NCBI GenBank assembly: GCA_964431035.1
Contig: CAYSIF010000056.1
Coordinates: 1-10,036 of the forward strand
Source: Methanobrevibacter_A sp964431035
GTDB lineage: Archaea; Methanobacteriota; Methanobacteria; Methanobacteriales; Methanobacteriaceae
Direction: 5' to 3'
DNA length: 10,036 nt
Shown here one piece after another: positions 5,941-10,036 of the stretch. The notes beneath the pieces are model-generated. The model searched no databases. It saw only the letters and a program-made list of their open reading frames with translations, and was not told the origin of the DNA. The position numbers and the translations under genes are program-made. The stretch's first letter is position 1; every line of letters starts with the position of its first letter.

Positions 5941-6396
5941 ATGTTAGGAGAGGAAGAACTTAGAAAATTATTCCCTGATTTTGAAGAAACAATAGAACCA
6001 TCAGGTATTGATTTAGCATTAGATGAAATTTTCATACAAAAAGGAGAAGGATCACTAATTGATAATGAAAAAAATTTACCTGAAATTGAAGCATTAAAAG
6101 GACCAATATATACTCTGAAAGCACATACAAGTTATCTTGCAACAATAGATAAAAAAATTAAAATTCCAAAAGGTTACACAATGCTATACCTCCCTAGATC
6201 AACTTTACTTAGATCATTTGTCTCTGTACAAACTGCAGTTGGTGACCCAGGATTCTATGGAACACTCACATTCCTAATAGTGAACCATGGAGATTATGAT
6301 TTTAAAATTAAAAAAGGAGACCGTATAGCTCAGGCCGTTGTATTCCCATCAACCGGATCTGGAGAATATAATGGATCATATCAAGAAGAAGAATAA
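5941..6396 (+). CDS. dut: Archaeal-type dUTPase (dCTP deaminase/dUTPase family)
   Basis: From ATG 5941 the protein has 151 residues, close to archaeal dUTPases and shorter than the roughly 200-residue bifunctional Dcd-Dut. It hydrolyses dUTP to dUMP and PPi, keeping uracil out of DNA and feeding thymidylate synthesis. Visible family motifs are EPSGIDLALDEIF (19-31), YLPRSTLLRS (83-92), AVGDPGFYG (99-107), KKGDRIAQAVVFP (124-136) and the C-terminal GEYNGSYQ (141-148), which should close over the nucleotide. In dCTP deaminases the segment after DPGxxG carries the catalytic Glu (VLEF in E. coli Dcd). Here the aligned residue is Leu112 in TFLIVN, so deamination is unlikely. Asp102 matches the dUTPase catalytic Asp. 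The T run at 5884-5891 and an AT-rich gap suggest its own promoter. The next gene starts six bases after the stop. Confidence 0.8.
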   Translation: MLGEEELRKLFPDFEETIEPSGIDLALDEIFIQKGEGSLIDNEKNLPEIEALKGPIYTLKAHTSYLATIDKKIKIPKGYTMLYLPRSTLLRSFVSVQTAVGDPGFYGTLTFLIVNHGDYDFKIKKGDRIAQAVVFPSTGSGEYNGSYQEEE

Positions 6397-6402
6397 AAGA
6401 AT

Positions 6403-7989
6403 ATGATTACCTCAGACATCATTATTAAAATTTTAGAGATAAATAAGGTTAAAGAACTTTTCGGGATACCTGGAAATCAAATATTACCCTTATATGACTC
6501 TTTAAGAAAATCAAAAATAAAACATATATTAACTAGACATGAACAAGCAGCAGTGCACGCTGCAGATGGATATGCTAGAAGTAGTGGGAAATTTGGAACT
6601 TGCATATCTACTGCTGGACCTGGAGCTATGAATTTAGTTATGGGTGTTGCCACAGCATTTAAGGATTCTGTTCCTTTATTAATTATAACTGGAGATAATG
6701 ATTATCCTATTAATTACAATAATTTTCAATCTATTAAAGTAAATGATGTCTTTAAAAGCATAACAATTAAAAGTTTTTATCCTAAAGATGGTGAAACTGC
6801 TATTAAAAATTTAGAAGAAGCTATTCAGATGTTGAATTATGGTCCTTCAGGGCCTGTGCATATTAATTTCCCTAAAAATGTATTGTCTGAAGATATTACT
6901 TATAATTTAACTGAAATTTCTCCTAATTATTCTCTTGAAAATATTGAAGTTGTAAAAAAGCGTTTAGAAAATAGTGAAAGACCTTTAATATTAGCTGGTG
7001 GAGGAGTAGTTTGGAGTAATTGTGAAAAAGAATTAGAAGAATTTATAACTAAAAATAATATTCCTCTTGTAACAACATTTCATGGTAAGGGAGTAGTTAG
7101 TGAATTTAATCCTATAAATTTGGGCATAGTAGGTATTAGAGGAACTGATATTTCTGAATATGCTCTATTAAATTCTGATTTAATATTATCTTTAGGTTGT
7201 AGGTTATCTGAGAGAACTATTGGAAATATTGTTGATTTAAATGACTTTAAGTCTAAATTAATTTCAATTAATACTAATGAATCCCACTTAGATGGTTTAT
7301 CTATGAGAATAAGTGTTAAAGAATTTTTAAGTAAATTAGAAGATGATAATTTTGAAAAATCTGATGCATGGATAGATGAGATTTATACCAATAATCAAAA
7401 ATTAATTATTGATGGTGTTGATGATGATAGTCTACCTTTACGCCCTCCATTTATAATTAATAAGATTTTAGAAAATAGGAACTGTGCGACTATTATAAGT
7501 GATGCGGGTTCTCATACAACTTGGACTTTTTTACTTACAAAAAATTCAGAACCTCGTAAATTGCTTTTTTCTGGAGGTTTTGGTCCTATGGGTTATGGTG
7601 TTCCTGCAGGTATTGGTGCATCAATTGCTAATCCTGAAGATAAGATTTTTGTTATTAATGGTGATGGAGATTTTCAAATGAATCTTCAGGAATTATCTAC
7701 AATAAAAGAAAATAATTTGAATATTTGTATATTTATTTTAAATAATTCACAGTTGGGCATTATTAAGCAGTGGGAAAAAATTAATGATATTCCACCATAC
7801 CAAGTTGATTTGAATTTTAATCCTGATTTTGTTAAGTTAGGAGAGAGTTATAATATTAAAAGTTTTAAAGTTATAAATAAAGAAGAATTAGATTATGTTT
7901 TAGGGTATGTTAATAGTTTTAAGGGTCCTTGTATTGTTGAAGTTTTAACTCGTGAAGAGGATATTCCTTTACCTTCAAAGTTGTTTTAG
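6403..7989 (+). CDS. Thiamine diphosphate enzyme, acetolactate synthase large-subunit family
   Basis: This 528-residue protein has the three-domain layout of ThDP enzymes. Its N-terminal Pyr domain has FGIPGNQILPLYDSL and the catalytic glutamate Glu47 (TRHEQAAVHAADGYAR), then AGPGAMNLVMGVATAFKDS. The middle domain shows LILAGGGVVW and SDLILSLGCRLSERTIG. The C-terminal PP domain has the ThDP/Mg motif GDGDFQMN from 420, ending with NN at 447-448, then LGIIKQWE. The LGxxxQW sequence is characteristic of acetohydroxyacid synthases, which condense two pyruvates or pyruvate plus 2-oxobutyrate for valine, leucine and isoleucine synthesis. It is somewhat shorter than typical IlvB, and no ilvN regulatory subunit or ilvC lies beside it. 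It may therefore be a second, catabolic or divergent homologue. It starts six bases after dut without a strong ribosome-binding site, suggesting coupling. Its 3' end overlaps the convergent gene by 15 bases. Confidence 0.8.
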   Translation: MITSDIIIKILEINKVKELFGIPGNQILPLYDSLRKSKIKHILTRHEQAAVHAADGYARSSGKFGTCISTAGPGAMNLVMGVATAFKDSVPLLIITGDNDYPINYNNFQSIKVNDVFKSITIKSFYPKDGETAIKNLEEAIQMLNYGPSGPVHINFPKNVLSEDITYNLTEISPNYSLENIEVVKKRLENSERPLILAGGGVVWSNCEKELEEFITKNNIPLVTTFHGKGVVSEFNPINLGIVGIRGTDISEYALLNSDLILSLGCRLSERTIGNIVDLNDFKSKLISINTNESHLDGLSMRISVKEFLSKLEDDNFEKSDAWIDEIYTNNQKLIIDGVDDDSLPLRPPFIINKILENRNCATIISDAGSHTTWTFLLTKNSEPRKLLFSGGFGPMGYGVPAGIGASIANPEDKIFVINGDGDFQMNLQELSTIKENNLNICIFILNNSQLGIIKQWEKINDIPPYQVDLNFNPDFVKLGESYNIKSFKVINKEELDYVLGYVNSFKGPCIVEVLTREEDIPLPSKLF

Positions 7990-8232
7990 GTTTAATTTGT
8001 TCATTATTTCTTTTTTATATTTTTTAGATTCTTCTTTTAGAAATTTGATGTGGTATTTTTCTTTTGAGTCTTTATAATATTTTATTATTAGTGCTATTGT
8101 TTCTATTTTTACATTTGTGATTTTTGTTATATTTAGAACTCTTATTTCATAGTATGGGTATACTGTTATATTGTTTATTTTAAGTTCTTTTGCAAAGAAT
8201 CGTTCATTTTTTATGTTTTCATCAAAATTCAT
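7975..8232 (-). CDS. Hypothetical 85-residue basic protein, third gene of the gerW-DUF2953 unit
   Basis: I do not recognise this protein. It starts with ATG two bases after the DUF2953 stop, so it is almost certainly translated from the same message. Its 85 residues are rich in K, E, I, N and Y. A first half with probable beta strands (NNITVYPYYEIRVLNITKI, then VKIETIALIIKYY) is followed by a lysine-rich helical tail from about residue 55. There is no membrane segment, cysteine cluster or known motif. Its last five codons overlap the end of the convergent acetolactate synthase-like gene, and its stop TGA lies at 7975-7977. Coding is supported by tight spacing and its A-rich codon use, which matches DUF2953 upstream. 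A scaffold or nucleic-acid-binding role is possible but unsupported. Confidence 0.6.
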   Translation of the reverse strand: MNFDENIKNERFFAKELKINNITVYPYYEIRVLNITKITNVKIETIALIIKYYKDSKEKYHIKFLKEESKKYKKEIMNKLNLKQL

Positions 8233-8234
8233 TT

Positions 8235-8810
8235 TTATTTTCTGAGTTCTCCTATTATTTTTTTGATGAATATTATTAGTTCTTTTTTAGTTAGTATTTT
8301 TATTAGGAATTTTAGTAGGTTTATGTTGAATTCTAATTGTCCATTTATTTGTATTGTTTCGTTGTTGAAGTCTGTTTCTGCGGTTAGTGTATTTTTGTCT
8401 GATATGTTTAGTATTGTGTTTATTGTCCAAATGTATCCTATTATTTCAACTGTTTTTACGTAGTCATCTAATCCTATTTTTATGTGGTTTTTGAATTTTA
8501 GGATTTTTGTTGAGTTTTTGAATATTTTTAGTATTGGTATTATTTCTTTTTTGGAATTTTTTATTAGAGGTATTATATTTTTTAGATTGTTGTCTTTGTT
8601 TTCGTCTTTGTCTTCTTCGGTTTCTTCTTTATCTTCTTTATTTTTGGGAAATGTTGTTGTGAATATTTTTATTTTAAATATGTGTATTTTTAGGTTTGTT
8701 TTTAGGTTTGTGTTGTTTATGTTGTAGTTTATTTTTAGTTTTATTCCTTTGTATAGGATTATTAATAGGATTAGTATTATTATTAGAATAGCTATTGTTA
8801 TGTAGTTCAA
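8235..8810 (-). CDS. DUF2953 membrane-anchored protein (YtfI-like)
   Basis: The protein has 191 residues from a TTG start at 8810. Residues 3-20 are one very hydrophobic Ile/Leu segment, then comes a basic stretch, a Lys/Glu/Asp linker at 56-74, and a globular C-terminal part. GLDDYVKTVEIIGYIWTIN at 113-131 resembles the DUF2953 signature, in which G-x-x-D-x-x-x-T is followed by a G-x-x-W helix. TAETDFNNETIQINGQLEF at 143-161 fits the later conserved strand. In Firmicutes, DUF2953 proteins (B. subtilis YtfI) are encoded beside GerW/YtfJ, exactly the neighbour here. The function is unknown; a membrane partner of GerW is a reasonable guess. The TTG has only a weak upstream CTGAT, and the start could be elsewhere, but it preserves the membrane segment. 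The 85-residue gene follows two bases after the stop. Confidence 0.7.
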   Translation of the reverse strand: MNYITIAILIIILILLIILYKGIKLKINYNINNTNLKTNLKIHIFKIKIFTTTFPKNKEDKEETEEDKDENKDNNLKNIIPLIKNSKKEIIPILKIFKNSTKILKFKNHIKIGLDDYVKTVEIIGYIWTINTILNISDKNTLTAETDFNNETIQINGQLEFNINLLKFLIKILTKKELIIFIKKIIGELRK

Positions 8811-8824
8811 TTTATCAGCTTTTT

Positions 8825-9277
8825 TTATTCTGTTTCTTCTTCTGTGGTTTCTTGGTATTCTGGTTCTTGATATGTTTCTTGGTAGGTTTCTGCTTCTTGT
8901 GCATCTACATTTATTGGACGGTTTTGTGCTAGTCCGGTGAATTCTTTAATTAAGTCTGCTACGATTAATCCTAAGTCTGATATGGATTTGTTTTTTTCTG
9001 TTCCTTTGCTTATGTTTAATACTCTTAGTCCGTCTAGTCCTTCAGCATTTTTTGATATTACTACCATTGATGTTGGTTCTATTGCTGCAACTGCTCCTGA
9101 ACCATTTTTTCCACTATCTTTGTTGTAGCCTGATCCTGCTGCGAAACTGAATCCCATTCTAGTTATTGGTATTAGTATTTTGTCTTCTGTTTCTATTGGT
9201 TTTCCTATGAAGCTTTGTTTATCTAGTATGTTTTTTAGTTCTGATATTGTGTTTTCTATTGTGTTATCTTCTGACAT
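8825..9277 (-). CDS. GerW/YtfJ-family protein
   Basis: This 150-residue protein shows the YtfJ/GerW core. An N-terminal helix (ENTISELKNILDKQSFIGKP) precedes a strand-rich segment at 27-50 including PIETEDKILIPITRMGF and FAAGSG. A Gly/Ser loop (KDSGKNGSGAVAAIEPTSMVVI, 53-74) and a GLRVLNI strand follow. The family is best known from B. subtilis GerW (YtfJ), needed for germination response and made in the forespore. Methanogens do not sporulate, so the archaeal role is different and unknown. After residue 125 comes an acidic tail of repeated YQE units, absent from the family core. No signal peptide is seen, so it is presumably cytoplasmic and may meet the membrane through DUF2953. The ATG at 9277 follows AAAAGGAAATAGTGA upstream on this strand. 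It is the first gene of a three-gene unit. Confidence 0.8.
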   Translation of the reverse strand: MSEDNTIENTISELKNILDKQSFIGKPIETEDKILIPITRMGFSFAAGSGYNKDSGKNGSGAVAAIEPTSMVVISKNAEGLDGLRVLNISKGTEKNKSISDLGLIVADLIKEFTGLAQNRPINVDAQEAETYQETYQEPEYQETTEEETE

Positions 9278-9328
9278 TGTTATTCACTATTTCCTTTTTT
9301 TGAGTTTTTTTAGTAATTTTTTTTGGGA

Positions 9329-9346
9329 TAAAATTTTTTTAAAAGA
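9329..9346 (-). promoter_or_regulatory. Possible promoter of the gerW-DUF2953 unit
   Basis: On the minus strand, CTTTTAAAAAAATTTTAT lies about 50-70 bases before the GerW ATG, in the 159-base gap after the aminotransferase gene. It is the best-placed TATA-like string, but the gap is AT-rich throughout and a second candidate lies near 9365-9390. Confidence 0.25.
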
Positions 9347-9390
9347 AAAGAAATGAGTTTGTTTTAATTTATTTTTATTTAATTTAAAAA

Positions 9391-9430
9391 GAAAAAATAA
9401 TGGTTTTAAAAAAAATGATGGTTTTTTGTA
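9391..9430 (-). terminator. Tandem T-tract terminator after the aminotransferase gene
   Basis: On the minus strand, just after the aminotransferase stop, two similar units of the form CCATxA/CATTTTTT occur in a row (plus-strand 9392-9407 and 9410-9427, each A-run + TRATGG + T-run). Each gives a U-rich tract in the transcript. Paired U-tracts are typical of archaeal intrinsic termination. They also form a short imperfect direct repeat. Confidence 0.4.
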
Positions 9431-9436
9431 TTTTTT

Positions 9437-10036
9437 TTATAAGTATTCTTTAGCGATTGCTGCTACTCCTGCACTTTCGTCAACATCCATTCCTATTTGT
9501 TTTAGTGTCATTCCTAGTGCGGTGTAGGTTATTGCTAATTCTTTGTAACTTATGTTTCCGAGGTGTCCTACTCTGAATACGTTTCCTTTAAGGTGGTCTT
9601 GACCTCCAGCTACTTCCACGTGGTATTTGTTTTTCATTGTTCCTCTTACTTGTTGGTCTGTGAATCCTTCAGGCATTTTTATTGAGGTTACTGTGTTACT
9701 TGCGATTTCTTCATTTTTTGGGAATAGTTCAAGGCCTAATGCTTTTGCTGCATTTCTTGATGCTTTTGCTGCTTTAATATGTCTTTCTACGCAGTTGTCA
9801 AGTCCTTCTTCTTCGATTATTTTTAAAGCTTCGAGTAATCCATAAACTGATGATACTGCTGGAGTGTATGGTGTTTGTGGAGGAACTGAACTTGCTTTTT
9901 CACGGCATTTTGGTAAGTTTAGGTAGTAAGTATGAGAATCAACATTTTCTGTTGCTTTCCATGCTTCGTCATTTAATGTTATAGCTGCTAAACCTGGAGG
10001 TGCTGCTAAACATTTTTGTGAACCTGTGAAACATAC
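9437..10036 (-). CDS. PLP aminotransferase, alanine-glyoxylate / serine-pyruvate type (C-terminal part; start beyond window)
   Basis: The minus-strand frame is open from the right edge to TAA at 9437-9439, giving 199 residues. This is about half of a class V aminotransferase of roughly 385 residues. The first visible residues, TGSQKCLAAPPGLA, carry the lysine that forms the PLP aldimine (eighth residue from the edge), matching GSQKxLxAPPG of alanine-glyoxylate aminotransferases. Further on are PPQTPYTPAVSSVYGLLEAL, then FRVGHLGNIS, whose arginine binds the substrate carboxylate. Such enzymes transfer amino groups between alanine, serine or aspartate and 2-oxo acids; the methanogen substrate cannot be read from motifs. 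An internal ATG at 9676 is not the start, because conserved sequence continues upstream without a stop. The gene is separated from gerW by 159 bases with T-tracts and is probably a separate unit. Confidence 0.88.
   Translation of the reverse strand, partial: VCFTGSQKCLAAPPGLAAITLNDEAWKATENVDSHTYYLNLPKCREKASSVPPQTPYTPAVSSVYGLLEALKIIEEEGLDNCVERHIKAAKASRNAAKALGLELFPKNEEIASNTVTSIKMPEGFTDQQVRGTMKNKYHVEVAGGQDHLKGNVFRVGHLGNISYKELAITYTALGMTLKQIGMDVDESAGVAAIAKEYL

Noticed and set aside
7499..7681. 60-codon plus-strand frame inside the acetolactate synthase-like gene
   Set aside because: It is a second frame within conserved ThDP enzyme sequence, without a ribosome-binding site.
8263..8727. Two plus-strand frames with hydrophobic products opposite DUF2953
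   Set aside because: They are the complements of Ile/Lys/Asn/Glu codons in the minus-strand gene. The DUF2953 frame has family motifs and operon spacing.
9437..9676. Short 79-residue minus-strand gene starting at ATG 9676
   Set aside because: The frame stays open to the window edge and carries conserved aminotransferase sequence, including the PLP lysine, so this ATG is internal.

Overview
The window is chromosomal DNA from an archaeon, most likely a host-associated methanogen of the order Methanobacteriales (Methanosphaera or Methanobrevibacter type). Three things point there: the very AT-rich base composition as judged by eye; the archaeal/eukaryotic-type translation and protein-folding genes (S19e, PDCD5-like protein, L39e, L31e, eIF6, L18a/LX, prefoldin alpha, SRP receptor FtsY); and archaeal signals such as AT-rich TATA-like boxes, oligo-T terminator tracts and Shine-Dalgarno sequences of the GGAG/GGTG type. 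No mobile element, CRISPR array, tRNA or rRNA gene was found.

Region 1 (1-3031, + strand) is a ribosome/translation cluster. It runs: end of rpS19e, the PDCD5-like DNA-binding protein, a PP-loop ATPase of unknown substrate, L39e, L31e, the 50S anti-association factor eIF6, L18a (LX) and prefoldin alpha. Spacings are short, with possible extra promoters before PDCD5, L39e and eIF6. A 289-base AT-rich gap with T-run terminators and a probable promoter follows.

Region 2 (3321-7989, + strand) starts with ftsY. It uses a TTG start and carries an unusually long acidic N-terminal domain holding three copies of an SGGFFS cassette. Next come a secreted or surface-anchored CapA-type metallophosphatase-like protein with ten N-glycosylation sequons, an archaeal-type dUTPase, and a ThDP enzyme of the acetolactate synthase family.

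Region 3 (7975-10036, - strand) converges on region 2 and overlaps it by 15 bases. In transcription order it holds the C-terminal half of a PLP aminotransferase (alanine-glyoxylate / serine-pyruvate type, cut by the window edge), then a GerW/YtfJ-family protein, a membrane-anchored DUF2953 protein and an unknown 85-residue protein. GerW and DUF2953 are best known from endospore-forming Firmicutes, where they are also neighbours. Their pairing in a non-sporulating methanogen, with a tightly coupled third gene, is the best candidate here for a poorly described system.

The translation genes form the expected growth-linked block: ribosomal proteins, a subunit-joining factor, a nascent-chain chaperone and a co-translational targeting receptor. 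The downstream metabolic and envelope genes look like ordinary chromosomal neighbours. All family assignments come from reading motifs by eye; no database search was run.
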